Positions 1 to 7,874 of a stretch of 42,370 nucleotides of DNA are shown here, in pieces (position 1 is the first letter of the stretch; each line of letters begins with the position of its first letter). The notes under the pieces were generated by a model, which was given only the letters and a program-made list of their open reading frames with translations, was not told where the DNA came from and ran no database searches. The stretch comes from Actinomycetota bacterium (GTDB taxonomy: Bacteria; Actinomycetota; Actinomycetes; JACCUZ01): contig JAVEDI010000120.1 of NCBI GenBank assembly GCA_030841035.1, positions 1-42,370 on the forward strand, given 5' to 3'. The translations under genes and the position numbers were made by a program.

Positions 1-11
1 GCGCCCCTGGT

Positions 12-65
12 GGTGATCGTGAGGGGAATCGGCACTGGATTGGTGCCGGATCCCCTCACGATCAC
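12..65. repeat. Palindromic intergenic element, copy A
   Basis: The arm GGTGATCGTGAGG (12-24) is mirrored by CCTCACGATCAC (54-65). Between them lies an inner stem, GGCAC paired with GTGCC, so the whole forms a nested cruciform or hairpin. A close copy lies at 27434-27488 with the same inner stem. Both copies are intergenic. It could be a REP-like dispersed repeat, a protein-binding site or a terminator for a gene to the left of the window. No long T-run follows. Confidence 0.8.
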
Positions 66-154
66 GGGAAATGGGCCGGGACGGTGGACAGGCTTGGCGC
101 CCGAACAGCTCGACACCGCGGCCGCGATCCGCAGGAGAGTGCCACGATGCAGCG

Positions 155-853
155 GTGCCCGGTACCCGAGCTCTGCTCTTCGACGTCTTCGGCACCCTGG
201 TCGACTGGCGCAGCAGCCTGGTGGAGCAGGCCGCTGAAGTCGGATCGCGTACGGGCGTCGTGGCCGACTGGCCGGCGGTCGTCGACGACTGGCGACGTGC
301 GTACCAGCCGGCGCTGGACCGCGTCCGCGGCGGCTCCGTGTGGCAGGACCTGGACGCCGTACAGCGCGAGACGCTCGGCGACGTCCTGCACCGGCACGGC
401 TGCGTGCTGCCCGTCGAGGAGCGGGAGACGCTGGTCCGGGCCTGGCGTCGGCTGCGGCCGTGGCCGGACACCCGCGTGGGGCTGCAGCGGCTGCGCCGTC
501 GGTTCCACACCGCAACCCTGTCCAACGGGCACGTGGACCTGCTGGTCGACCTGTTCCGTTTCGCCGACCTGCGGGTCGACGCGATCCTGTCGGCGCAGCT
601 GTTCAGCAGCTACAAGCCCGACCCGCTGGTCTACTCGGCAGGCGCCGCGCTGCTCGGCTGCGAGCCCGGGCAGGCCGCGATGGTGGCGGCGCACGCCGGC
701 GACCTCGTTGCGGCTGCACGGGTGGGGCTGCGGCCGATCTTCGTCAGCCGGCCCGGGGAGTGGGGCGACGGCGGCGGCGAGCCCCCGGTCGGACTGCCCG
801 ACCTGGTGGTCGTCGAGAACCTGCAAGAGCTGGCAGACGTCCTCGGCTGCTGA
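155..853 (+). CDS. HAD-family hydrolase, type II haloacid dehalogenase-like
   Basis: A cytoplasmic haloacid-dehalogenase-superfamily hydrolase of about 232 residues, the usual size for type II 2-haloacid dehalogenases. Motif I is DVFGTLVDW near the N-terminus with the nucleophilic Asp. Motif II is LSNGHVDLLVDL, motif III carries the Lys of SSYKPDPLVY, and the C-terminal AAHAGDL...GLRPIFVSRPGEW block is typical of the dehalogenase subgroup. The family hydrolyses 2-haloacids or phosphoesters; the substrate here cannot be told. GTG at 155 is chosen because it gives MPGTRALLFDVFG, the normal family start. The only good Shine-Dalgarno (AGGAG, 133-137) is ideally placed for an ATG at 147 in another frame, so the start is uncertain. 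It converges on the neighbouring GGDEF-EAL gene with a 7 bp gap. Confidence 0.82.
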   Translation: MPGTRALLFDVFGTLVDWRSSLVEQAAEVGSRTGVVADWPAVVDDWRRAYQPALDRVRGGSVWQDLDAVQRETLGDVLHRHGCVLPVEERETLVRAWRRLRPWPDTRVGLQRLRRRFHTATLSNGHVDLLVDLFRFADLRVDAILSAQLFSSYKPDPLVYSAGAALLGCEPGQAAMVAAHAGDLVAAARVGLRPIFVSRPGEWGDGGGEPPVGLPDLVVVENLQELADVLGC

Positions 854-860
854 GCCGCGG

Positions 861-2930
861 CTACGGCGTGGACTCGGTCTGCCGGGAGGTGAGCAGGGCG
901 TCGAGGCTGTGGGCGGCCTGCGGACGGCCGAAGAAGTAGCCCTGACCCAGCTGGCACCCGAGCTGCGCCACCTGGCTGGCCTGCTCCGCGGTCTCGATGC
1001 CTTCGGCCAGGACGCGCCGGCCCAGCCGGTCGGCCAGGCTGACGACGGCGGCGATGATGGCCTCGTCGGTGTCGGAGCGCCCGAGCCCCGAGACGAACGA
1101 CTGGTCGATCTTGATCAGTCGGACGGGGAACCGGCTGAGGTAGGACAGGGACGAGTACCCCGTGCCGAAGTCGTCGAGGGACAGGCCGACGCCGGTGGCC
1201 GCGATCTCGTCCAACCGGTCCGCCGCACCGGTGACGCTGTCGATGAGGACCCCTTCGGTGATCTCGAGTGTCAGATGGTCCGGCGTGATGCCCCCCTCAC
1301 GCATCGCCCCGGTGAGCACCTCCAGGAACCGCCGGTCGAGCAGCTGGCGGGCGGAGCAGTTCACCGACACACCCAGCGGGCCCAGACCGCGAGAGCCGCG
1401 CTCGGCGTTCCACGCCCCGACCTGGGCGCAGGCCTGCTCGAGCACGAACGTTCCTACCGGGATGATCAGCCCGGTCTCCTCGGCAACCGGGATGAAGGTG
1501 GCCGGCGGGACCGCGCCGCGGACCGGGTGGTCCCAGCGCAGCAACGCCTCCACCCCCACCGGCCGCCCCCCGGCGAGCTCCACCAAGGGCTGGTAGGCCA
1601 CCCACAGCTGGTGGTCGGCCAAGGCCTTGCGGAGGTCCGCGGCGAGGGACGAGCGGTCTGTACGGCGTCGCGCGTCGCTGCGGTGGTAGAGGTGTCGGCG
1701 TCCCCTGCCACCCTCCTTCGCCTGGTGCATCGCCGCGTCAGCGGCATCGATGAGCTGTTCAGGAGAGAGGGTCCGTGTCTCCGGCTCGCCGTAGATGCGG
1801 TTGTGCTCGGCGAGCACGTACCCCACGCTGGCGGTGACCGGGACCCGCTCGCCACCGATGACGACGCCGCCCGAGAGCTGGTCCTCCAGCGACTGGGCCA
1901 GCTGGTCGGCCTGAGCGGCGCTGATCAGTCCTTCGCAGAGGGCTACGAACTCGTCGCCGACCCGGGCCAACGTGTCGGTGGCGCGCACCTGTGCCTGCAG
2001 CTGTCGCGCCGCCTCCACCAGCACCGCATCGCCGGTCTCGTGCCCGCGGGTCTCGTTGATGGCCTCGAGGCGGTCGAGGTCGATGTACAGGACGGCCGTC
2101 AACGTGTCGTCGCGCGCGCTGCGGGCCAGGGCCTGCTGGATACGGTCTAGCAGCAGGCGCTTGTTCGGCAGGCCGGTCAGCGCGTCGTGGTTGGCGCGAC
2201 GGCCGAGCTGGTCGATGAGCCGCAACCGTTCACGCTCGTCCTCAGTCCGTTCTTGCTCGGCCTTCCCGCGCTGGCGGACGAGGAACAGCATCACCACGAG
2301 CAGCGCGAGCAGCACCACGGTCATGACGGAGTTCACGTTCTCCGCCAAGGCCGTGGTCCGCCGCGCTTCCGCCTCCTGGTCTGCCGTCTGCGCCTCCGTC
2401 GCGCGCTGCAGCTCGGCGTCGAGCGCGCGGATCCGGGGCATCGCGGTGCCCGCACCCTGCGGGCTGTCCAGGGCGGCCGGCAGACCTTGCGTACGGCGTA
2501 GCTCGATCGAGCGGGTCATCTCCGCAGTCCTGGCCTGGGCCAGCCCTCGGAGCTCCAGCACTCGCGCGCGGTTCTCGGACCCGGGCTTCGTCAGCCGGAG
2601 CAGCGCGTCCATGGCGGAGGGGAGGCGGCCGGAAGCGTGTCGGTAGGCCCGCAGGTAGGTGCCATCACCGGTGAGCAGGTAGGCCCGCTGGGAGTTCTGC
2701 GCGTCGACGAGGAGGTCACGTACCTGATCGGAGCCGATGGCGGCCAGAGTCGACCGCTCGGCGAGCCTGCGGCTCTCGTTGCTCTGGGACGTGGCGATCC
2801 AGTCCGCGGTGAAGGCGCTGAGCAGGACGAGGATCCCCGCGATCACCGCAGCCGTGAGGCACCAGCCCATGGTGGCGAACCCCGGCTCGCGCCGGGTGGC
2901 CGACCCGACTGCCCTTGCGTGTGGGCTCAT
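861..2930 (-). CDS. Membrane CHASE3-GGDEF-EAL cyclic-di-GMP protein
   Basis: A 689-residue signalling protein that probably controls c-di-GMP at the membrane. Order: membrane helix (about 20-42), extracytoplasmic CHASE3-like sensor with the DAQNSQRAYLLTGD signature (about 50-190), second helix (200-219), GGDEF domain (about 245-410), EAL domain (about 430-685). The EAL part keeps EALLRW (461-466), DDFGTGYSSLSYL and the AEGIET motif and looks catalytically competent as a phosphodiesterase. The GGDEF loop reads RVGDEF, one glycine short, while an RxxD inhibitory-site motif (RATD, 316-319) is kept, so this half is more likely regulatory than a working cyclase. The start is placed just before the first membrane helix; the frame stays open another 240 bases upstream, but that stretch overlaps a separate small gene with its own ribosome site. 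Confidence 0.9.
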   Translation of the reverse strand: MSPHARAVGSATRREPGFATMGWCLTAAVIAGILVLLSAFTADWIATSQSNESRRLAERSTLAAIGSDQVRDLLVDAQNSQRAYLLTGDGTYLRAYRHASGRLPSAMDALLRLTKPGSENRARVLELRGLAQARTAEMTRSIELRRTQGLPAALDSPQGAGTAMPRIRALDAELQRATEAQTADQEAEARRTTALAENVNSVMTVVLLALLVVMLFLVRQRGKAEQERTEDERERLRLIDQLGRRANHDALTGLPNKRLLLDRIQQALARSARDDTLTAVLYIDLDRLEAINETRGHETGDAVLVEAARQLQAQVRATDTLARVGDEFVALCEGLISAAQADQLAQSLEDQLSGGVVIGGERVPVTASVGYVLAEHNRIYGEPETRTLSPEQLIDAADAAMHQAKEGGRGRRHLYHRSDARRRTDRSSLAADLRKALADHQLWVAYQPLVELAGGRPVGVEALLRWDHPVRGAVPPATFIPVAEETGLIIPVGTFVLEQACAQVGAWNAERGSRGLGPLGVSVNCSARQLLDRRFLEVLTGAMREGGITPDHLTLEITEGVLIDSVTGAADRLDEIAATGVGLSLDDFGTGYSSLSYLSRFPVRLIKIDQSFVSGLGRSDTDEAIIAAVVSLADRLGRRVLAEGIETAEQASQVAQLGCQLGQGYFFGRPQAAHSLDALLTSRQTESTP

Positions 2931-2970
2931 GGGCCCGCACTCATGGTCGCCCTGTGTCGGTGCACGGTGG

Positions 2971-3210
2971 TCAGCCTTCCCCCACCGACGTCTCCTGCCC
3001 GGGCTCGTCGCCGTCCTGGCCGGGCGGTCCCAGGAGCTCGTCATGGGGGTCTGAGGCGTGGTCGGCCTGTTCCACCGCGTCGGGGCGCCCGCCGGACCGG
3101 CCGTCATCCGGGCGTGGGTGAGGCGGGTGCAGCGCCTCCTGCTCGACCTGGTCGGAGGCGGCGTTGACACCCTCTGACTGCGCCAGGCCTTGCTCGTCCT
3201 CGGGCCGCAT
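2971..3210 (-). CDS. Small acidic hypothetical protein
   Basis: A 79-residue protein rich in Asp, Glu, Pro, Gly and Gln, with no hydrophobic segment and probably disordered. Its ATG is preceded by GAGGAGGG four to five bases upstream on the minus strand, and its codons have the strongly GC-biased third positions of neighbouring real genes, so I take it as genuine. It lies 40 bases upstream of the GGDEF-EAL gene on the same strand and may be co-transcribed with it. No domain is recognised and no function is proposed. Because it occupies the upstream open frame of the GGDEF-EAL gene, it argues against a longer start for that gene. Confidence 0.6.
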   Translation of the reverse strand: MRPEDEQGLAQSEGVNAASDQVEQEALHPPHPRPDDGRSGGRPDAVEQADHASDPHDELLGPPGQDGDEPGQETSVGEG

Positions 3211-3294
3211 CGGCCCTCCTCACGTCAATGAAACGCAGATGTAACATTACGCAGGTTGTGATCTTCGACTCCAAGGGTGGGTGATGGTGTGGTC
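3211..3294. promoter_or_regulatory. Divergent promoter region with GTAACATTAC dyad
   Basis: An 84-base gap separates the small minus-strand gene from the MerR-XRE-cupin regulator. It contains the short dyad GTAACATTAC (3241-3250) flanked by two direct copies of ACGCAG (3233-3238 and 3249-3254), 16 bases apart. TAACAT (3242-3247) could serve as a -10 hexamer for the plus strand, but no matching -35 is evident. The layout fits an autoregulatory operator; this is inference. Confidence 0.35.
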
Positions 3295-4218
3295 ATGGCG
3301 CAGGCGAAGCGGCAAGGTTCTTCGCGGAACGGCTCCCCACGGCCCAAACCCCGCGAGCCACGCAACAGCGCTGCGCCGGAGCCCTCCCGAACCGCACCCG
3401 GCTCCGTGGACGTCAGCGGCGTCTACATACAGCAGGCGGCCGCGATGGTGGGTACGACGTCGGCGTCCCTGCGCATGTGGGAGAAGTACGATCTGGTCAA
3501 ACCGCGCCGCACTCCGTCGGGCTATCGCATCTATTCCCTCGACGAGATCGAGCGGCTGCGCGAGGTCCAGCATCTGCTGCAGGACGGGGTCAATCCTGCG
3601 GGGATCCTGAAGATCTTCGACGAAGGCAGCAGAACACCGGCGCCCGCAGCCAAGAGTCGTGACGAGAGCCGACGCGCACGGTGCCTGGGCGACACGGTGC
3701 GTGATCTTCGGCGGCGCAGCGGCCTCACTCTGCGACAGGTGTCGGACCGAACAGGCCTCAGCCCCTCCTACATCAGCTCGGTAGAGCGTTCCCTCGCCTC
3801 ACCCTCGATCGCGTCCCTCCAGAAGTTCGCAGGAGCCTTCGACACCAACGTGCCTGCACTGATGAGTGGCTCCGACGAGGCACCCGAGTCACCGCTGGTC
3901 CGCGTCGGAGACCGCCGGGTCCTGCACAGCGACAAGGGCGTCACCATCGAAGACATGTCCACCGCGGGCAGCAACCTCGAGCCGCTCATCTTCACGGTGC
4001 AGCCGGGCGCCGGCAGCGACGGCCCCCTGTCGCACGAGGGCGAGGAGTTCCTCTACGTGATGACCGGTGAGCTGGTGTTGCGCCTCGACGGCACCGACGA
4101 CTTCACGCTGGCACCCGGTGACTCGATGGCGTACGCGAGCCCGCGGCCGCACCAGTTCAGCAATGTCGGCCGTGAGCCGGTCGTCGTTCTCTGGATCAAC
4201 ACGCCCCGCACCTTCTAG
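3295..4218 (+). CDS. MerR-XRE-cupin three-domain transcriptional regulator
   Basis: A 307-residue regulator with two different DNA-binding domains and one ligand domain. After a basic, Pro-rich tail there is a MerR-type winged helix (about 43-112, with IQQAAAMVGTTSASLRMWEKYDLVKPRR cut here as the key stretch around residues 45-72), then an XRE/HTH_3 helix-turn-helix (about 131-188, LTLRQVSDRTGLSPSYISSVE region), then a cupin_2 barrel (about 230-302) with His247, Glu251 and His286 as candidate metal or ligand contacts. It sits directly upstream of, and on the same strand as, the diiron oxygenase operon, which it most likely controls, with the pathway substrate as effector. GTG codons at 3277 and 3289 are alternative starts; none has a convincing ribosome site. 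Confidence 0.88.
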   Translation: MAQAKRQGSSRNGSPRPKPREPRNSAAPEPSRTAPGSVDVSGVYIQQAAAMVGTTSASLRMWEKYDLVKPRRTPSGYRIYSLDEIERLREVQHLLQDGVNPAGILKIFDEGSRTPAPAAKSRDESRRARCLGDTVRDLRRRSGLTLRQVSDRTGLSPSYISSVERSLASPSIASLQKFAGAFDTNVPALMSGSDEAPESPLVRVGDRRVLHSDKGVTIEDMSTAGSNLEPLIFTVQPGAGSDGPLSHEGEEFLYVMTGELVLRLDGTDDFTLAPGDSMAYASPRPHQFSNVGREPVVVLWINTPRTF

Positions 4219-4229
4219 GCCCGACACCT

Positions 4230-4269
4230 CGGCACCGGTCCCTCGGCAGGGGGTCGGTCGACCGTGCCG
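4230..4269 (+). terminator. Nested hairpin after regulator gene
   Basis: CGGCACCGGT (4230-4239) pairs with ACCGTGCCG (4261-4269) with one bulged base, and an inner CCC...GGG pairing lies in the loop. It begins 12 bases after the regulator stop. There is no T-tract, as is common in actinobacteria, so it may be a weak terminator separating the regulator from the oxygenase operon. Confidence 0.4.
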
Positions 4270-4445
4270 TCCGGGCCATTCCTGCCACGTCGCGTAGCCG
4301 CCTGCACCCTCCCGGCGACGACCCGACCACCACCTGGGATTAGTTCCCGCGGCCTCTTGACGATCACCCAGACCTTACTGCACTCTCGCAACCTTAGAGA
4401 ACGGCCGAAGATCACGCGCGAGCAGCAGTCGGAGAAGGAGCCCGC
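4270..4445 (+). promoter_or_regulatory. Leader of the diiron oxygenase operon
   Basis: This gene-free stretch must hold the operon promoter. A TTGACG hexamer is at 4357-4362, but no clear -10 lies 16-19 bases downstream. A small dyad, GGGA-ttagt-TCCC (4336-4348), lies just upstream and is a candidate operator. A good Shine-Dalgarno (GAAGGAG) ends a few bases before the ATG at 4446. No riboswitch fold is recognised. Confidence 0.3.
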
Positions 4446-5912
4446 ATGAAGCCGGCAGAGCAGTACCAGCGCCTCACCCACTCGCTGCACTGGGACCCGA
4501 CGTACGTCAGCGAGGACGCCTACATCCCCGAGGAGTGGCGCACCTCCTGCACGATGCCGGACTGGAAGAAGTTCAACGACCCGTTCCAGATCCTTTTCGA
4601 AGACTACGTACGGATCCAGGCCGAGAAGGAGGACAAGTTCCACGCCGTGCGGGACGCCGGCGCACGGTTCGGTCACATCGGACGCGTGGACCCCCGCTGG
4701 GTCGAGGCCATGAAGTCCTTCAACACGGCGCTCACCTACAGCGAGTACTACAACTACCGGGGCCACGTCCGGGTCGCCCGCTTCGCACCTGCTCCTGCCA
4801 TCCGCATCGCGTCGATGGTGCAGGCGATGGACGAGCGCCGCCACGCGGAGGAGGCGATCTATCAGGCGCGCGACTACGTCAAGCACCACAAGAGCGGCTT
4901 CCTGCTGCCACGTGACCGCATCACGTTCTTCGAACGGCACTGGTACTTCCAGGGCGACCGCTCGTTCTTCGAGGACCTCATCACCACGGACCCGATCGAG
5001 GCGATCATCGGGACCAACCTGGTCTTCGAGACGGCATTCACGAACCTGCTCTTCATCGCCGCGCCCGCGGCGGGCGTAGCCAACGGCGACTACGGGTTCG
5101 GCCAGGCGCACATGACGATCCAGAGCGACGAGACCCGACACATGGCGCTGGGTCAGGCAGTGGCCCGCGCCATGCTGCAGAACGACGACATGAACCTGGA
5201 GCTCATCCAGGACTGGGTCGACAAGTGGTTCTGGCGCTGTCACCGGCTGCTGCTGGCGGTCGTCGGCCCGGTCCTCGACTACTTCCCCAAGGTCAAGCCC
5301 ATCTCCTACCGCGAAGCCTTCCAGCGGTACGTCGTCGAGGACTTCATCCAGGGTTACGTCTCGGAGCTCTCGCAGTTCGGCCTGAAGCCGCCGCGGCACC
5401 TCGACCAGGCGCTGTCCGAGCTGGAGCACGGGTCCCACACCATCTGGCGTGAGCTCTACGCGAGCCGGAAGTCCCTCTGGTTCGACGTGCACCAGCCGAC
5501 TGCCGAGGACATCGAGTGGATGAACGAGAAGTATCCGTCGTTCGACGCCGTACATGGCGACTACTGGCGGGCCGTGGCTGACGGCGCCGACATGCAGGCC
5601 GACAGCCTGCCGATGATCTGCGACATCTGCCACTTCCCCTGCACGTTCCCGGAACCGAAGACGGCTGTCGCACTCCCGGTCGACTACGAGGGGGATCGCT
5701 ACTGGTTCTGCTCGGAGGGCTGCAAGTGGATCTTCGAGCGCGAGGCCAGCAAGTACAAGCGGACCATCGAACCCTCCGCGCTGCTCCTGGGCGACAAGGA
5801 CCCCGCATGGGTCGCGCAGTTCCTCAACATCAGCCCTGACGGCACGCCGCTCGGTGGCACCGCGGCGCCGGAGGGTTACTTCCCCGCCATGCCGGTCCCC
5901 GCCACGATCTGA
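4446..5912 (+). CDS. Diiron monooxygenase hydroxylase alpha subunit (toluene/phenol hydroxylase-like)
   Basis: The catalytic subunit of a soluble bacterial multicomponent monooxygenase, 488 residues, matching TmoA/DmpN in length. All six ligands of the diiron centre are visible: Glu100 (SEYYNYRG), Glu130 and His133 (DERRH), Glu195 (FETAFTN), Glu229 and His232 (DETRH), at almost the same numbers as toluene-4-monooxygenase. The C-terminus carries a YHS-type metal-binding module with Cys392, Cys395, Cys422 and Cys426, as in phenol hydroxylases. The enzyme would insert an oxygen atom from O2 into an aromatic, heteroaromatic or alkene substrate. It leads an operon with beta, coupling and electron-transfer genes; the companion permease and hydrolases point to a nitrogenous ring as substrate. 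Strong ribosome site GAAGGAG supports the ATG. Confidence 0.93.
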   Translation: MKPAEQYQRLTHSLHWDPTYVSEDAYIPEEWRTSCTMPDWKKFNDPFQILFEDYVRIQAEKEDKFHAVRDAGARFGHIGRVDPRWVEAMKSFNTALTYSEYYNYRGHVRVARFAPAPAIRIASMVQAMDERRHAEEAIYQARDYVKHHKSGFLLPRDRITFFERHWYFQGDRSFFEDLITTDPIEAIIGTNLVFETAFTNLLFIAAPAAGVANGDYGFGQAHMTIQSDETRHMALGQAVARAMLQNDDMNLELIQDWVDKWFWRCHRLLLAVVGPVLDYFPKVKPISYREAFQRYVVEDFIQGYVSELSQFGLKPPRHLDQALSELEHGSHTIWRELYASRKSLWFDVHQPTAEDIEWMNEKYPSFDAVHGDYWRAVADGADMQADSLPMICDICHFPCTFPEPKTAVALPVDYEGDRYWFCSEGCKWIFEREASKYKRTIEPSALLLGDKDPAWVAQFLNISPDGTPLGGTAAPEGYFPAMPVPATI

Positions 5913-5941
5913 CGCTCGCCTCGACTCACCAAGGAGAAACC

Positions 5942-7198
5942 GTGCTGGTCTACACGAGGGTCTTCGGCGAGAGCGCTCCCCAGGCGTTCCTGCTCTCCGG
6001 CCCCGATGCCACCGTCGGCGAGCTGATCGAGCGCGTCCGGTCGGTCCGGTCTGCCAAGGGCCGTGACGTCAGCCTGCTGGGAGGAGTGGTCGACCCATCG
6101 TCGCGTCTGGCCGACGTGGGGGTTCACGAGGGTGACCTGGTCGACGTCGTCGCGTCGGGCGAGGCCCGGGCAGCGGAACCCGCCGCCACACTGGACAGCG
6201 GCGTCGATCTCGAGGCACTGAAGGCACATGTGCCGGCCGCACCCAAACGCCTGACCGAGTACGAAGAAGTCACCCAGCTGCTGCAGTGGGGAGCGCCGTA
6301 CCACATCAACGGCGACCGTCCGTCCCATCAGGTCTGGACCAGTGACAGCACCGTGCTGCGCGCCAGTGACTGGGCGACGTACCGCTCGCCGGACAAGCTG
6401 TACTACCGCACCTACACCAGCCGGCAGGCCAAGGCCGAGCGCGCTGTGTCCACCGCCTTCAAGTTCGCCGCGGACTCCGGTCAGCTCGCTCAGGTGGACC
6501 CCGAGCACGTCGCCCTGATGCGCAGCGTCGTCGGCGCGCTCCAGTACCCCGACTGGGGCTTGTGCGTCGTCCACCAGCACGCGACTCGGTTTGCCCTCTC
6601 GTCCTGGATCGCGGGTGCCACCGAGTTCATGATGTTCGACGAGCTCCGGCACGCCCAGCTGTACGCACGGGTGGGGCTCGCCTACGGGGAGGTGCACGAA
6701 GGCTTCGACGACCCACGGCAGGGCTGGATGGACGACGAGCGGCTCCAGGGCACCCGTCGGCTCATCGAGGAGCTGCTTGCAGAGCTCGACTGGGGCAAGG
6801 CAGTCGTCCTGGCGGGCATCGTCATCGAGCCGGTGCTCACCTCGGTCGTGCACGCGATGCTGACCAGCCGCAGCATCCGCGCCGGTGACGCCTTGACGCC
6901 GTTCGTCTGCCAGTCCATCGCCGAGGACAAGGCGCGTCATCGCGACAGCGCCGCCGAGTTCCTCCAGCTGGTCGCCACGGACCGTGCGCACGGCGAGAGC
7001 AATCGTGAGCACGTCGAGGAATGGGTGCGGGACTGGTTGCCCAGGGCGGTGGAGGCAGCCACCTCGCTGGCTGCAGGGGACGCGGCCGGCATGGCGGCGC
7101 TCGCCCAGACACAGGACTGGATCGTCGAGCTGCTGGAGTCGGCGGGTCTCGCGGCGGACATCTTCACCCCGACCACAGTGGGAGCGAGCGGCCGATGA
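5942..7198 (+). CDS. Diiron monooxygenase beta subunit with fused ubiquitin-like (TmoB-type) domain
   Basis: A 418-residue protein. Residues 1 to about 75 form a ubiquitin-like domain of the TmoB/gamma type (LVYTRVFGE..., ending with GDLVDVV), and residues about 105-410 form the ferritin-like helical beta subunit (LLQWGAPYHINGDRPSHQVW onward). In toluene monooxygenases these are separate TmoB and TmoE proteins, so this is a gene fusion. The beta part keeps one ExxH (Glu234-Leu-Arg-His237), while the second has become DKARH (329-333), so a complete second iron site is not expected; its role is structural, docking to alpha. GTG start with AAGGAG ideally spaced, 29 bases after alpha; its stop overlaps the next ATG. 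Confidence 0.9.
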   Translation: MLVYTRVFGESAPQAFLLSGPDATVGELIERVRSVRSAKGRDVSLLGGVVDPSSRLADVGVHEGDLVDVVASGEARAAEPAATLDSGVDLEALKAHVPAAPKRLTEYEEVTQLLQWGAPYHINGDRPSHQVWTSDSTVLRASDWATYRSPDKLYYRTYTSRQAKAERAVSTAFKFAADSGQLAQVDPEHVALMRSVVGALQYPDWGLCVVHQHATRFALSSWIAGATEFMMFDELRHAQLYARVGLAYGEVHEGFDDPRQGWMDDERLQGTRRLIEELLAELDWGKAVVLAGIVIEPVLTSVVHAMLTSRSIRAGDALTPFVCQSIAEDKARHRDSAAEFLQLVATDRAHGESNREHVEEWVRDWLPRAVEAATSLAAGDAAGMAALAQTQDWIVELLESAGLAADIFTPTTVGASGR

Positions 7199-7512
7199 GT
7201 ACCAAGGTGCAGCGTTCGGTCGTCGGCATCGAGCTCATGGCCGGAGAGGAGTGCGACGCGATCGTCTCCGCCGTCCTCGACGACATCCCCCACGCCTCCG
7301 TGGTGCAGGTGCCGGGGATGGTGCAGCTCGACGTGCCCGACCGACTGGTCATCCACGCGTCGGCGGTCGAGACCTACCTGGGCCGTGAGTGGGACACCCG
7401 AGACCTGAACCAGGTGGTCTCCGCCTATCGCGGCTACTTCACCCGCTGGGACGAGGAGCAGGTCGTGCTCAGCTGGGACGCCGAGGACCGAGGCGACGCA
7501 CCGAATGTATGA
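7195..7512 (+). CDS. Monooxygenase coupling/effector protein, MmoB/DmpM family
   Basis: A 105-residue cofactor-less regulatory protein. The family binds the hydroxylase near the diiron site, gates substrate and oxygen entry and couples NADH use to hydroxylation. Visible family features are VGIELMAGEECDAIVSAVLDD near the start, the VVQVPGMVQLDVPDRLVI strand region, and a closing FTRWDEEQVVLSWD-like segment. Its size and position after the beta subunit match TmoD/DmpM. The ATG overlaps the beta stop by four bases, and its own end overlaps the next gene by eight, so the three are translationally coupled. Confidence 0.88.
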   Translation: MSTKVQRSVVGIELMAGEECDAIVSAVLDDIPHASVVQVPGMVQLDVPDRLVIHASAVETYLGREWDTRDLNQVVSAYRGYFTRWDEEQVVLSWDAEDRGDAPNV

Positions 7513-7870
7513 CGACTTCGGGTCCGACGAGCGGATCATCCACGTCTGCGTCAACGTCGACTGCAGGCTGCGTGGATCCGAGGCCGTCCGCGACCGGCTG
7601 CAGAAGCTGGTCGACGAGCAGGACGCCGACATCGAGGTCAACGACTACATCTGCTTTGCCGCCTGTGAGCAAGGTCCCAATCTGTTGATCGAGCACAAGC
7701 GCGCCTTTTACAGCGAGGTCTCCGAGTCGGACGCGGAGGGAGTGCTCGGACACGCGCTCGACGGCCCGGCGGTGGAGGCGATCGACCGCAGCTCGTCGTT
7801 CATCGCGCGAAAGATCTTCAACATGCTGGACGCGGGGTTCAAGCCGGGCGACCTGAGCCTCACGGAATGA
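7505..7870 (+). CDS. NuoE-like thioredoxin-fold [2Fe-2S] ferredoxin
   Basis: A 121-residue electron carrier with four cysteines in the NuoE/HoxE arrangement: Cys15-x4-Cys20 in CVNVDCRLRGS and Cys50-x3-Cys54 in CFAACEQGPN. This pattern binds a [2Fe-2S] cluster in a thioredoxin-like fold and normally passes or receives electrons next to an NuoF-type FMN subunit. In this operon it replaces the Rieske ferredoxin (TmoC type), so it probably delivers electrons to the alpha-subunit diiron centre, possibly as part of a complex with the following NuoF-like protein. The start overlaps the coupling-protein stop. The C-terminal 40 residues beyond the cluster domain are of unknown role. Confidence 0.88.
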   Translation: MYDDFGSDERIIHVCVNVDCRLRGSEAVRDRLQKLVDEQDADIEVNDYICFAACEQGPNLLIEHKRAFYSEVSESDAEGVLGHALDGPAVEAIDRSSSFIARKIFNMLDAGFKPGDLSLTE

Positions 7871-7874
7871 CCAC

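Noticed and set aside
84-2150. Long plus-strand open frame of 688 codons
   Set aside because: It is antisense to the GGDEF-EAL gene and out of frame with the HAD gene; composition is Arg/Ser/Gly-rich without any domain. It is a high-GC shadow.
4264-4449. Possible leader peptide before the oxygenase operon
   Set aside because: No ribosome site, no regulatory codon run, and it overlaps the alpha-subunit start; nothing supports translation.
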